From contig NZ_JAHUTS010000004.1 in NCBI RefSeq assembly GCF_019209835.1, positions 186,001 through 250,000 of the forward strand: a DNA stretch of 64,000 nt. Direction: 5' to 3'. A program made the position numbers and the translations under genes. The notes beneath the pieces were generated by a model. That model made no database searches. It saw only the letters and a program-made list of their open reading frames with translations, and was not told where the DNA came from. This document shows positions 33,432 through 42,482 of the stretch, piece by piece. Every line of letters starts with the position of its first letter. The stretch's first letter is position 1. Source of the DNA: Enterovibrio paralichthyis. Lineage in GTDB: Bacteria > Pseudomonadota > Gammaproteobacteria > Enterobacterales > Vibrionaceae.

Positions 33432-35405
33432 TTACACGCGGAAGTTGGCAATCAGGTTCTGTTGGTCTTGTGCTAGATCAGCCAGTGACTCGCTGCTGGC
33501 TGCAGAGGCACGGGCATCTTTCTCAGCTTCATACGCCACGTGGGCGATGCCGTTGATGTGTTCGGCAACGTCGTGGCTGACCTTGATTTGCTCTTCAGTT
33601 GCCTGTGCAACATGCACGGCCATTTCATGGATTGAGCGCATACGCGACACGATATCCTGCAGCGTTTCATCGGTCATGCGGGTCTGGTTCAGGCACTCTT
33701 CCATCTGCTTCTGGCTGATACCCATGGTTTCGGCCATGCGTGACGCATTCCCCTGCAGGTTATGGATCATCTGCTGGATTTCTTCAGTCGATTGTTGGGT
33801 ACGGGTTGCAAGGGCTCGCACTTCATCAGCAACCACGGCAAAGCCACGGCCGTGGGAGCCCGCGCGTGCGGCTTCGATGGCTGCGTTGAGCGCCAACAGG
33901 TTGGTCTGCTCTGCGATATCCTGAATCACGTGCAGGATGGAGCCGATGTTGTTGGAGTATTGGTTCAACTGCTGGGTGTTGTTCACCGCTTCTTCGATGT
34001 TGCCGGAAAGCTGTTCGGTCAGCTGGCGGCTGCGCGATACCTGGACGCGGCCACTGTTGGCGGCATCATTGGTATTCTCAACTTCAGCGACAGTCAACTC
34101 TGTAGAGCGGGCAATCTCTTTCGCGCTCACTTCCATTTCAGAAATGGCGGCCGCTACCTGATCGGTACGTGATTTCTGGTCTTCGACGCGCGTCATAGCA
34201 CTGTCACTGACATTCGCGGCGCGGCTTGCTTCTTCCAGCAGGTGTTTGGCGCCATCACCAAATTTCGCCAGTGTCTGGGACATGGTATTGGCAAGGGTAT
34301 CAATCGAGCGGCTCAGTTCACCAAACTCATCCTGCGCATAGTAGTTGGCGCGTGTGCGCATGTCGCCACGGGTCATTTTATCCAGAACATCATTGATCAA
34401 AGCCAGCGGCTTTTGGATGCTGCGGGTGGTTTTGAATCCAACCCAGATACTGATCGCGGCGGCAATGGATGCCATTGTCAAGACGTAGAAGAACGCCTGA
34501 CTTACCGCGGCCTCAGCTTCATCGCGGCTGGTACGTGCCAGTTGCTGGGCAAAGCCTGCGTAACCTTCCAGTTGCGTCTGGATGTCGTCCATCATGCGCG
34601 CAGTTTGCTGACTTTGCTGCGCAAGGCGGGCATCAATGTTTTGTTGGCGCGCCAGTACATCCAGCAAACCGCCGTTATCCAGTGTCAGTGCTTTTACTTT
34701 TGTCAGGTTGCGGGAGTAACGTGCTTTTACGTCATCTTCTACCGAAATCAGTTCCAGGCGTTTGAATGCAATTTCGATGTCTTTTGACAGGGCGTTGCGC
34801 AGCTGGCCGAGATCTGTGGTGTCATTGGCGCGGCGCAGCAGTTTCAGGTCACGGGCAATACCGCTGGTGATCAGCTCTGCACGGTTGTGCAGTGAACGCT
34901 TCACAGAAGCCTTTTGAAGTAGCAGATTCGCTGCCCACTGGTAGGTGTCTTCCAAACGCAGGAATTTCAGTTCCAGGGCATTTTGTTCTTCAACCAGACT
35001 GATAGCCTGTTTTTTCAGTGAGAGCAGAGCCTGTGCCTGTTCGAAGTAGCGGTTGGAAGCTTGGTAAATACGATCCAGTTGCTGGCGCTCTGTGCTTCCG
35101 GAAGCGTTTTGTTGCGCGTTCTTCAGCGTGTCGAAGAAGCGTTGTTTTTGTTGTCTGAACTGCGATTCTATCTGGGTATCTGAGGCCGTATCCTCGTTGA
35201 ACGTACTGACCAGCAGGTTGGTGCGCATCAATTGAGTGATCAGATCGCCGGATGCGACGACCATTGGCGTGGATTGTTCAGTAATTTGCTCCACTTTTCC
35301 CTGTAGAACACGGGCGTTGAAAAGACTCACACTGCTAAGTATTGCCATTAATAGAAACATTAAGGCAAAACCCGCCACTGTTCTCTGTACGATAGACAAC
35401 TTCAT
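33432..35405 (-). CDS. Methyl-accepting chemotaxis protein with large periplasmic helical domain
   Basis: 657-residue transmembrane chemoreceptor. First membrane helix about residues 8-30; a long, almost entirely helical periplasmic domain of about 270 residues; second membrane helix about 302-322; a HAMP domain beginning TTRSIQKPLALINDVLDKM; then the signalling domain with EQTNLLALNAAIEAARAGSH and GRGFAVVADEVRALATRTQQ. The size and helicity of the sensor resemble helical-bimodular (HBM) ligand domains, but I cannot assign the family firmly. It is followed by an orphan sugar-type binding protein in the same transcription unit. Confidence 0.92.
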   Translation of the reverse strand: MKLSIVQRTVAGFALMFLLMAILSSVSLFNARVLQGKVEQITEQSTPMVVASGDLITQLMRTNLLVSTFNEDTASDTQIESQFRQQKQRFFDTLKNAQQNASGSTERQQLDRIYQASNRYFEQAQALLSLKKQAISLVEEQNALELKFLRLEDTYQWAANLLLQKASVKRSLHNRAELITSGIARDLKLLRRANDTTDLGQLRNALSKDIEIAFKRLELISVEDDVKARYSRNLTKVKALTLDNGGLLDVLARQQNIDARLAQQSQQTARMMDDIQTQLEGYAGFAQQLARTSRDEAEAAVSQAFFYVLTMASIAAAISIWVGFKTTRSIQKPLALINDVLDKMTRGDMRTRANYYAQDEFGELSRSIDTLANTMSQTLAKFGDGAKHLLEEASRAANVSDSAMTRVEDQKSRTDQVAAAISEMEVSAKEIARSTELTVAEVENTNDAANSGRVQVSRSRQLTEQLSGNIEEAVNNTQQLNQYSNNIGSILHVIQDIAEQTNLLALNAAIEAARAGSHGRGFAVVADEVRALATRTQQSTEEIQQMIHNLQGNASRMAETMGISQKQMEECLNQTRMTDETLQDIVSRMRSIHEMAVHVAQATEEQIKVSHDVAEHINGIAHVAYEAEKDARASAASSESLADLAQDQQNLIANFRV

Positions 35406-35799
35406 TGTTTTTTCTCTCTACGACAGTCTTGCGATGGGAAGACGAAAATGACGCTTGGCACAAAATTCGTGAATAAAAATAAATCGGTTCACAAAGCCAA
35501 GAAATGGCTGCGGATTGTGACACTAATCGACTTTAACGGCACTTCAACCGGATTTCTTTAGCGAAAAAGTGTTATCTGGCGCACAAATAATTCGAGTCGG
35601 AAATTAATTTGGAAGCAAGGTATCAAAACGGATAGAGGTGGTTCATCCCACTGTCACAATGCCACTGGACACAAGAGCGGTAGCGTTGTGAGTATCTAAT
35701 TGATTGCAAGTCCACTGTATAGAGAGGCTTGAAGATGTTTCTGAGTAGGAACAGGGCAATAAAAAAGCCCCTGATGGGGCTTTCTCGGAAGGGGGAGGG
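35406..35799. other. Intergenic region upstream of the chemoreceptor
   Basis: This 394-base gap holds the chemoreceptor promoter side and, at its far end, the terminator of the next minus-strand gene (35764-35783). I see no supportable ORF or RNA gene in it. Confidence 0.4.
35761..35783 (-). terminator. Rho-independent terminator of the coiled-coil membrane protein gene
   Basis: Stem AAAGCCCC / GGGGCTTT with a TGAT loop; the minus strand runs on into six T. Confidence 0.85.
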
Positions 35800-36552
35800 C
35801 TACCACTTTTTCTTAGGGGCAAAGAGCTCATCCAGCTCTTTATTTTCATCATTTTTCGGTTTCAGCATCTTATCCTGATTCAGAATAGCGTTAACTTCGT
35901 CCAGCATCGTAGCGAGGTTATCCTTCACCGACTGACAGTAAGGGTCGCTTTTGCTGCTTACCACATCCAGGGCTTTTTTCAGCAACTGTTGCGCAGTACC
36001 CATCTGGCCTTTGATTTTTGCGTCGTTAACACGCTTAAGCACGTTTTCGATGTTGATCTTCATCTGCATCTGTTCAAGTCGCGCGTTTTCCGCCACAAAC
36101 GCCTGGGTTTGCAAACGGCCTTTGGTATGCTCAGCCTTGATGACGGCACGAAGACGTTTTACCAGTTTGAGCATGGAAATGGCTTCGCGGTCACTGTCAG
36201 GCACGCGGAAAGAAGTGGACTCTTTGTTCTGGTAAGTTTGCTTGATTTGATCGACCTGAGTTTGAACATCGGCGATGCGTTGAGGCAATGAGCGATCGGA
36301 TTTATCGATCTCATGCATGGTTTTCAGCGCATCAAGAATTTTCTGGTTCAGGCATACCAACAGGGTTCCGCTATACGGAAGATTATGTGCGTTACCGATC
36401 AGCTCTTCGGTGGCATCAATAACTGCAATATATTTAGCCATTTCCTGGCGCTTTGTTGACTCTACACGTTGGCGCTGCTGCGACATGATGTTGTAACCAA
36501 CAATCAAACCGAGCAGGATGACGCATAAGCCAGCAATTAAGGCGATATTCAT
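35800..36552 (-). CDS. Uncharacterised single-pass membrane protein with coiled coil
   Basis: 250-residue protein with one N-terminal membrane helix (MNIALIAGLCVILLGLIVGY) and a long, mostly helical, charged cytoplasmic part (KRLRAVIKAEHTKGRLQTQ and following) ending in a lysine-rich tail (FAPKKKW). I recall similar proteins beside cysB in other vibrios, sometimes loosely labelled as DNA-repair ATPases, but no ATPase motif (Walker A/B) is present here. It is divergent from cysB. Function unknown. Confidence 0.72.
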   Translation of the reverse strand: MNIALIAGLCVILLGLIVGYNIMSQQRQRVESTKRQEMAKYIAVIDATEELIGNAHNLPYSGTLLVCLNQKILDALKTMHEIDKSDRSLPQRIADVQTQVDQIKQTYQNKESTSFRVPDSDREAISMLKLVKRLRAVIKAEHTKGRLQTQAFVAENARLEQMQMKINIENVLKRVNDAKIKGQMGTAQQLLKKALDVVSSKSDPYCQSVKDNLATMLDEVNAILNQDKMLKPKNDENKELDELFAPKKKW

Positions 36553-36872
36553 AAGTGAGCGTCGATATTCCCTGTTAAAACGAAGACTGACTAAGATACA
36601 CGATCTGCCAGTAGGGTTATAGTTAGATAGTACTATTTTGGATCTTAGCTAAAATCTGGCGTCTCGTAACCCTTTTCTAAAACTTCGTGCGTTTGAACGC
36701 ACGTTTATTGGTAGCGTTATCATTTAATTATGAGCGCTAAAACTATTCGCTACCATTGCGTCGTCGCGATGAAAATGGGCGCTGGGTAGGGGTTATGGTA
36801 TGTAGTACTACAACAAACAAAAAAAGCACGATATAACTTGAACAAGAATATGATGAGGCGTGCTACAACGCT
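36553..36872. promoter_or_regulatory. cysB upstream region with two inverted repeats
   Basis: The 320-base divergent region contains a near-perfect dyad CGTGCGTTTGAACGCACG at 36686-36703 (8-base arms) and a longer-spaced repeat GGTAGCG (36710-36716) / CGCTACC (36749-36755). CysB represses its own gene in enteric bacteria; these are candidate sites for it or another regulator, though neither resembles a known CysB site closely. Confidence 0.4.
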
Positions 36873-37847
36873 ATGAAATTACAACAACTAAAGTACATTG
36901 TGGAAGTGGTCAACCACGATCTGAATGTCTCTTCTACTGCTGAAAGCCTTTACACCTCGCAACCCGGTATCAGTAAGCAAATCCGCGCTCTGGAAGATGA
37001 ACTTGGCGTTCAAATTTTTGGCCGAAGTGGCAAACACCTTACAAAACTGACGCCCGCAGGCCATCAAATTGTCGAAATTTCCCGCGATATCCTGTCCCGT
37101 GTCGACAGCATTAAATCGGTCGCGCTTGAGTATACCAATCCGGAAACGGGGCAATTGAATATCGCGACGACCCATACCCAGGCACGTTATGCGTTGCCGA
37201 CGGTGATCGCCCAGTTTGTCCAGCGCTACCCGAAGGTTTCGCTGCATATGCATCAGGGCGCGCCAAGCCAGATATCCGATTTCGTCCTGAAAGGCTTGTC
37301 GGACTTCGCTATTGCGACTGAGGCATCGCACCTTTATGAAGACCTGATTATGTTGCCTTGCTATCACTGGACACGTTCTTTGATTGTGCGGAAAGACCAT
37401 CCACTGGCACAGCGCTCTGCTATCACTATCTACGATATCGCCCGATTCCCTCTGGTGACTTATGTCTTTGGCTTCACCGGCCGCTCAAGTCTGGATGTCG
37501 CGTTTAATGAAGCCAAGCTCAAACCCAATATCGTCTTCACTGCGACTGATGCTGATGTGATCAAAACCTATGTCCGTCTGGGGGTGGGTATCGGCGTGAT
37601 GGCGCGCATGGCGTATGACAACGAGCTGGATAAAGATCTGGTAGCGATTGATGCCAGCCATATCTTCGATGCCAGTACGACCCGTATCGGCTTTCGTCGC
37701 GGGACAGTGCTGCGTAATTATATGTACGACTTTATCGAAAGTTTCGCACCGCACCTGACGCGGGACGTGATTGATCAAGTGCTTGCGATGAAAGATGCCA
37801 AAGAAATAGACCGGCTGTTTGCAAAGTTCGATCTGCCGGTAAGGTAA
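36873..37847 (+). CDS. cysB: Transcriptional regulator CysB
   Basis: LysR-type master activator of cysteine biosynthesis, responding to N-acetylserine. The 324-residue protein matches E. coli CysB nearly throughout: MKLQQLKYIVEVVNHDLNVS, helix-turn-helix in AESLYTSQPGISKQIRALEDELG, effector segments IATTHTQARYALP, LVTYVFGFTGRSSLD, FTATDADVIKTYVRLGVGIGV and TRIGFRRGTVLRNYMYDF. It is the better of the two CysB-type genes in this window and the likely functional CysB. Confidence 0.96.
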   Translation: MKLQQLKYIVEVVNHDLNVSSTAESLYTSQPGISKQIRALEDELGVQIFGRSGKHLTKLTPAGHQIVEISRDILSRVDSIKSVALEYTNPETGQLNIATTHTQARYALPTVIAQFVQRYPKVSLHMHQGAPSQISDFVLKGLSDFAIATEASHLYEDLIMLPCYHWTRSLIVRKDHPLAQRSAITIYDIARFPLVTYVFGFTGRSSLDVAFNEAKLKPNIVFTATDADVIKTYVRLGVGIGVMARMAYDNELDKDLVAIDASHIFDASTTRIGFRRGTVLRNYMYDFIESFAPHLTRDVIDQVLAMKDAKEIDRLFAKFDLPVR

Positions 37848-37982
37848 GCATCTCCCTCGTCATTCAGGCGCTTTCCGTTGATAGGCTGAAAGCGTCTTCA
37901 TTCCAAGCATCTCCCACTGAAATCGAGGTATAATTGCGCTGATTTTTGCTGTCAGTCCGCAACAGTGCGGGTGGAGTTTTTG

Positions 37983-39185
37983 TTGTCCCCTCTTTCACAC
38001 GATGAACATTTTCTAGCCCTGGATGCCCTGTTAACCCAGTATCGTGATTACTGGCAAGGCGTGCCGTTTGATTGTCTTGATTTGCCATGGCGGGACTCAA
38101 CCCCTGGGCTTTGTGACTGGCTGGATGCCCAATCGCTTTCTGATCTGCAAGCCTGGAAGGCGCAACCTGTCGCGCTGGCCAAAGCGGTTTCGCAATGGCT
38201 CCCGGAAGCCGGGGAATTATTGGCCTTGTGCGAGGTTACTGAGAGCGAGGGTGGGCAATTCGATTGTGATTCGCATTGGTCTACCGGCGTGCCCGGACGC
38301 AAATGGGAGCAGATTTCTGCTTTTAACCGCGCTCTGCCTTATTCGCCAGGTAAACGTTGGCTGGAGTGGTGCGCCGGGAAAGGATATTTGGGGTGTATCC
38401 TTGCTGTGACCCGCAAGGCAGAGGTGACCAGCCTTGAATGGCAGGATGCCCTGTGTGTTGACGGGCAAGCGTATGCGACCAAACACAAGCTGCCTATGCG
38501 TTTTGTTCAGGGCGATGCCTTTGCCAGTGAAAGCAAAAAGCTGGTGGATGAGTGTGACCACGCGGTGGCATTGCATGCGTGTGGCGATTTACACGTGACC
38601 TTGCTGCGTCACTTTGTTGCTGCAAAGGCGGAAAGTGTCACCGTATCTCCTTGCTGTTATCACCTTATTCAGGACAAGCAATACCAACCCTTGTCGTCAC
38701 TCGCCAAGCAGTCGTCACTGGTATTGAGCAAGCACGACCTGAAACTCCCTTTGCAGGAAACGGTGACAGCCGGGCAGACGGTAAAAAACAAACGTTTTGT
38801 CGAGGTCAGCTACCGCTTGGGGTTTGATGCGTTGCAGCGCAGCATTAACCCGGGTGCGCATTATCTTCCTGTCCCCAATGTACAAAAATCTTTGTTAAAA
38901 GAAGGCTTTGAGGCATTCTGTTTTTGGGCCGCGGAACAAAAAGGTTTGACGTTGGACCCTGCCACCGATTTCGCTGCATTCCAGCAGTTGGGGGAATCCC
39001 GCTTTTTGATGGTTGAACGGATGGAAACCGTTCGAACCCTGTTCAGACGACCGCTGGAAATGTGGCTGGTGTATGACAGGGCGCTTTACCTACAACAACA
39101 CGGATTCGAGACTGCAGTGACCACTTTCTGCGCAAGGGAACTGACGCCGAGAAATATACTGATTTCTGCCACAAGGAAGGGCTAA
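37983..39185 (+). CDS. SAM-dependent methyltransferase
   Basis: About 400-residue protein with a central methyltransferase-like domain: EWCAGKGYLGCIL as the SAM-binding loop, VALHACGDLHVTLL, and the catalytic-looking VSPCCYHLI. These features match the Methyltransf_32 type found in several uncharacterised bacterial and eukaryotic proteins. Substrate unknown. The start is uncertain: TTG 37983 is chosen because GTGGAG ends 6 bases upstream; TTG 37980 and GTG 37965 are in frame. A -10-like TATAAT sits at 37929-37934. Its stop abuts the start of the next gene, so the two are translationally coupled. Confidence 0.82.
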   Translation: MSPLSHDEHFLALDALLTQYRDYWQGVPFDCLDLPWRDSTPGLCDWLDAQSLSDLQAWKAQPVALAKAVSQWLPEAGELLALCEVTESEGGQFDCDSHWSTGVPGRKWEQISAFNRALPYSPGKRWLEWCAGKGYLGCILAVTRKAEVTSLEWQDALCVDGQAYATKHKLPMRFVQGDAFASESKKLVDECDHAVALHACGDLHVTLLRHFVAAKAESVTVSPCCYHLIQDKQYQPLSSLAKQSSLVLSKHDLKLPLQETVTAGQTVKNKRFVEVSYRLGFDALQRSINPGAHYLPVPNVQKSLLKEGFEAFCFWAAEQKGLTLDPATDFAAFQQLGESRFLMVERMETVRTLFRRPLEMWLVYDRALYLQQHGFETAVTTFCARELTPRNILISATRKG

Positions 39186-39908
39186 ATGTCACTGAGCGGG
39201 GAAGAGCTCTTACTGGTGATTGTTGCGTTGAGCGCAGGTGCGTTCGTGCAAAGTTTGATTGGTTTTGGACTGGCGATTGTCTCTGCGCCGTTTCTCATGA
39301 TGATCGAGCCTTCCCTTGTGCCTGGCTCAGTCACTATGGTGACGCTGGGGCTCGCGGTGGTAAATACATGGCAATACCGACGCCAACTCTCCCTGAAAGG
39401 GCTCGGCTGGGCGTTTGTCGGCCGTATTCCTGGAACGGTCGTTGCCGGAGCGCTCCTTTTTTACCTTTCCCTGAACGCCCTTGAAATCATCATGGGTCTT
39501 GCTGTTTTGCTGGCGGTTGTCGCCAGCGTCTTCAAACTGGCCGTTGAACCGACCAATAAAAATATGTTCTGGGCAGGCTTTGCTGCCGCGGTCATGGGAA
39601 CGACGACCAGCATCGGCGGTCCCCCAATGGCGTTGGTTTTACAAAAAATGGATGTGGTCAGGCTGCGGGCAAATCTGGCCGGATACTTCATCTTCAGCTG
39701 CGCCATTTCACTGGGAGTACAGTGGATGGCGGGGTACTTCACGTTGTGGCATGCCAAGATCAGCATGTACGCCTTGTTGCCAGTGATTATCTGTTCCTGG
39801 GTGGCATTCAGGCTGCAACAGTACGTCAAAGCAGAGTGGGTGAGGGTTGGTTTGTTAGGCCTTTGTACTTTCGCTGGTGCAGCAACCTTCCTGCGAGGCT
39901 TCAGCTAA
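39186..39908 (+). CDS. TauE/SafE-family (TSUP) membrane permease
   Basis: 240-residue, 7-8-helix transporter of the TSUP family, whose members export sulfite, sulfoacetate or related organic anions. The family's duplicated motifs are seen as AFVQSLIGFGLAIVSAPF in the first half and FAAAVMGTTTSIGGPPMAL in the second. The ATG follows the preceding stop directly. Proximity to cysB hints at a sulfur compound, but this is only neighbourhood inference. Confidence 0.9.
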   Translation: MSLSGEELLLVIVALSAGAFVQSLIGFGLAIVSAPFLMMIEPSLVPGSVTMVTLGLAVVNTWQYRRQLSLKGLGWAFVGRIPGTVVAGALLFYLSLNALEIIMGLAVLLAVVASVFKLAVEPTNKNMFWAGFAAAVMGTTTSIGGPPMALVLQKMDVVRLRANLAGYFIFSCAISLGVQWMAGYFTLWHAKISMYALLPVIICSWVAFRLQQYVKAEWVRVGLLGLCTFAGAATFLRGFS

Positions 39909-39935
39909 ATAGCCGCGAGCCCAAACGTCAGATGT

Positions 39936-39965
39936 AAAAAAGCCAGCATAGTTGCTGGCTTTTTC
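39936..39965. terminator. Bidirectional terminator
   Basis: Stem AAAAAGCCAGCA / TGCTGGCTTTTT with a TAGT loop between two converging genes. Confidence 0.92.
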
Positions 39966-39980
39966 GTGTCAGTCTGGCAA

Positions 39981-40868
39981 TCAGAACTTCAGGCTAACCT
40001 GCATACCAATGAACTGGTTGTCATAGTTTGCACCGGCATCGGCCGCAAATTTCGCAGCATCGGCATTGTTGAACCAAGGGTCGTAGCTCATCTGAACTTC
40101 AGTGTCGCCTTGCCAAATACCGGTTACCCAGTGGTGGATATGACCAACAGGGTTCAGGAAGAACAGGCTGACATTACCAATGGTTTCCGAGCCCAGCACT
40201 TCACCACCGTTAGCAACGATGTCTTTTTCTGCCAGATACATCCATTCACCGACGGCTGCACCAAACAGAGGCGTCACAATGATGTCCTGGATTGACGGTA
40301 CTTCTGCAAAGGATTCAACACCGTATTCCCAGAAGAAGGTCGACATGGTGAATGAGTAAACGAACGATTCAAATTCGTTGAAACCTGAGTGACGTGCGGC
40401 TGTGTAGTAAACACCGCCAAAGTATGGGTGCATCACATAGTTCAGATAGTGGTCATCCTTGTCCCAAACCGGACCTTCAGACACGTTATCCCACCATTTT
40501 TTGGTCAGGTTGGAGAAGTCACGGTCTTCTGCTGTCCAGTTGGTCACGCTTTCAGGCAGGAAGGTCATCATACCGACCGTTGCCACACTCAAACCCAGAA
40601 TGGTGTAGGTCTGGCCCATCAGGTAATCCCAGTCTTTCTCGGGTGCTGTGGTCAGGTAGCGTGGCAGGCGATGTGCAGGCGAATCATTGAAGCCCAGCGT
40701 ATCGTCGTTGTTTTCCAATGCCTCGTCGCTCAATCCCAACTGGGTGTAACTTACGCTGCTGTTGTAGTCGTAAGCCTGTTGTTCAAAATTCAGCGTCGAA
40801 GCATCGAATGCGGCCGCAGATTGGGCGCAAAGTAGAGTGGCGGCAGCCAAGGTTGAGCGAAAGCGCAC
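39981..40868 (-). CDS. DUF3943-like predicted outer-envelope protein
   Basis: 295-residue exported protein. A signal peptide (MRFRSTLAAATLLCAQSAAA, then FDAS) precedes a Trp/Tyr-rich mature part with HYLNYVMHPYFGGVYYTAARHSGF and WEYGVESFAEVPSIQDIIVTPLFGA. These segments match my recollection of DUF3943, a family without known function. The C-terminal phenylalanine (MQVSLKF) is the signature of an outer-membrane beta-barrel. Start is GTG 40868, with GGGAGA about 6 bases upstream; the longer frame to 40931 lacks such a signal. Confidence 0.82.
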   Translation of the reverse strand: MRFRSTLAAATLLCAQSAAAFDASTLNFEQQAYDYNSSVSYTQLGLSDEALENNDDTLGFNDSPAHRLPRYLTTAPEKDWDYLMGQTYTILGLSVATVGMMTFLPESVTNWTAEDRDFSNLTKKWWDNVSEGPVWDKDDHYLNYVMHPYFGGVYYTAARHSGFNEFESFVYSFTMSTFFWEYGVESFAEVPSIQDIIVTPLFGAAVGEWMYLAEKDIVANGGEVLGSETIGNVSLFFLNPVGHIHHWVTGIWQGDTEVQMSYDPWFNNADAAKFAADAGANYDNQFIGMQVSLKF

Positions 40869-41011
40869 AAATATCTCCCAAACAATAAAATGCCAAACCG
40901 TGTCGCAGATTGATCTGGACGGGTCTGGCAAAGAATTCTTTTAATTAATGATAACGTCAGTTGATCGGTGCTTGAGATACGTCCTTGATGCGACACCGAA
41001 ACGGATGGTTT

Positions 41012-42196
41012 TTAACCAATACCGTGTGCCAATTGTGAAACAATCACAACGAGGCCGCTAATAATAGCAATGGAAAGGGTGATATTTCCACCAAAAACTT
41101 GATATCGCTCTCGATTTAACCCCAGTTTGCGCACTTTGTGTGCCATCAGCACAGGAAGCAGAACAGCGAGGACGACCAGTGCAATGGCCGCATAGCCGAG
41201 CGCCGCAACAAATCCTTGAGGGTAGTAGAGTGCAATAACCAGTGGTGGGAGGAAGGTGATCATCCCGGTCTGGATCCGGCCTTTTGCATTGGCTGGACGC
41301 TTGAGCAAATCGGCCAGAAAATCAAACAAGCCAAGGCTCACACCCAAAAACGAAGTAGCCAGCGCCAAATCAGCAAACAGGGAAATAGCCTGAGTGAGTT
41401 TTTGCGAACTGACTGTTGCGCCAATCGCACCTAAGAACATGCCCAGTTCATTGTTTTCAGACAGCTGATCCTGCCCCAAAATACCAAAGCTCGCGGCTTG
41501 CCATAGGACATATATGATGAGGGGCAGCGCCGAGCCAATCAGCATAATCTTGCGCAGCGCGCGGATATTGAGGCCGGTGTAGGCAACCACGGAAGGGATG
41601 CTGCCGTGGAAACCGAATGAGGTAAACATCACCGGGATAGCAGAAACCAGCAGGCCTTTCTCAAGCGGCATGGAAAGTAAATTCACCTGATCGCCTTGCG
41701 GTAAGAGAAACATCAGCGAAAGGCCAAGCAGGACGATTTTGGTGATAAACAGCACGCGGTTAATAACGTCGACCTTGCTGGTACCAAGCATGACAGCACC
41801 TGCCACCAGCACGGTGAACAGCAGGGTACCTGTTTGTGTTGGCAGAGAAGGCAAAGACAGGGATGCCAATTTGCTATGGAATTGGCTACCGCCGCCGGCG
41901 ATGTAAGCCGCGCAAAGGGCGTACAGCAAAAAGAGGGTAGCCGCGATCGCCAGGTAACGGCCTTTCTTACCCAAAAACTGATCAGCAAGGCTGCCTAGTG
42001 TTGCTGATTGCGGAGCATGCTGGTGGACTTCCAGCATCAGCAGCGCGGTATAACTCATCAACATCCACATCGCGAGCATCAAGGCAATGGATGGCATAAA
42101 GCCAATACCCGATGAAGCGAGCGGGAGAGCCAGCATACCGGCACCAATGGTTGTTCCGGCGATAATCAGGGTGCTTCCAAACACTTTACTGCGCAT
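41012..42196 (-). CDS. tyrP: Tyrosine-specific permease
   Basis: 394-residue, 11-helix proton:amino acid symporter of the aromatic amino acid (HAAAP) family. GSTLIIAGTTIGAGMLALPLA at the start, LLPQGDQVNLLSMPLEKGL, PVMFTSFGFHGSIPSVVAY and LFADLALATSFLGVSLGLFD match TyrP closely and distinguish it from Mtr and TnaB. Two TyrR-like boxes upstream support the tyrosine assignment. Confidence 0.94.
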   Translation of the reverse strand: MRSKVFGSTLIIAGTTIGAGMLALPLASSGIGFMPSIALMLAMWMLMSYTALLMLEVHQHAPQSATLGSLADQFLGKKGRYLAIAATLFLLYALCAAYIAGGGSQFHSKLASLSLPSLPTQTGTLLFTVLVAGAVMLGTSKVDVINRVLFITKIVLLGLSLMFLLPQGDQVNLLSMPLEKGLLVSAIPVMFTSFGFHGSIPSVVAYTGLNIRALRKIMLIGSALPLIIYVLWQAASFGILGQDQLSENNELGMFLGAIGATVSSQKLTQAISLFADLALATSFLGVSLGLFDFLADLLKRPANAKGRIQTGMITFLPPLVIALYYPQGFVAALGYAAIALVVLAVLLPVLMAHKVRKLGLNRERYQVFGGNITLSIAIISGLVVIVSQLAHGIG

Positions 42197-42209
42197 AAAT
42201 CGTCATCTC

Positions 42210-42227
42210 TGTAATTATATGTTTACA
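42210..42227 (-). promoter_or_regulatory. TyrR box upstream of tyrP (proximal)
   Basis: TGTAAT-TATATG-TTTACA matches the TyrR consensus TGTAAA-N6-TTTACA at 11 of 12 defined positions. It ends 13 bases before the tyrP start codon. Confidence 0.75.
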
Positions 42228-42315
42228 GTGGCTATTTCCTTCCATGCGCCACTGGATAAGTGCGCATTATATATAAAAGGTTATCCTGTGGAATATGGAG
42301 TCATAAATTTACAAG

Positions 42316-42333
42316 TGTAAATTATTGTTTACT
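42316..42333 (-). promoter_or_regulatory. TyrR box upstream of tyrP (distal)
   Basis: TGTAAA-TTATTG-TTTACT matches TGTAAA-N6-TTTACA at 11 of 12 positions. It overlaps a perfect dyad AATTTACA-AG-TGTAAATT at about 42306-42323. Confidence 0.72.
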
Positions 42334-42482
42334 ACTGGATGCGGGGGGGAGAGTGTGGCTCGGTGTGAGCCGGTAAATTTTGTACTGGCACGCGCTTATT
42401 GATACGGTGGTGATAATCATCGCTGTATTGAACGTGGCAAGGTGTATACTTTAGCTAGTTCATGAAAAACAAGGAGATATCG

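Noticed and set aside
42339..42352. Run of seven G between tyrP and the CinA-like gene as a regulatory element
   Set aside because: No flanking structure or known motif; treated as chance.
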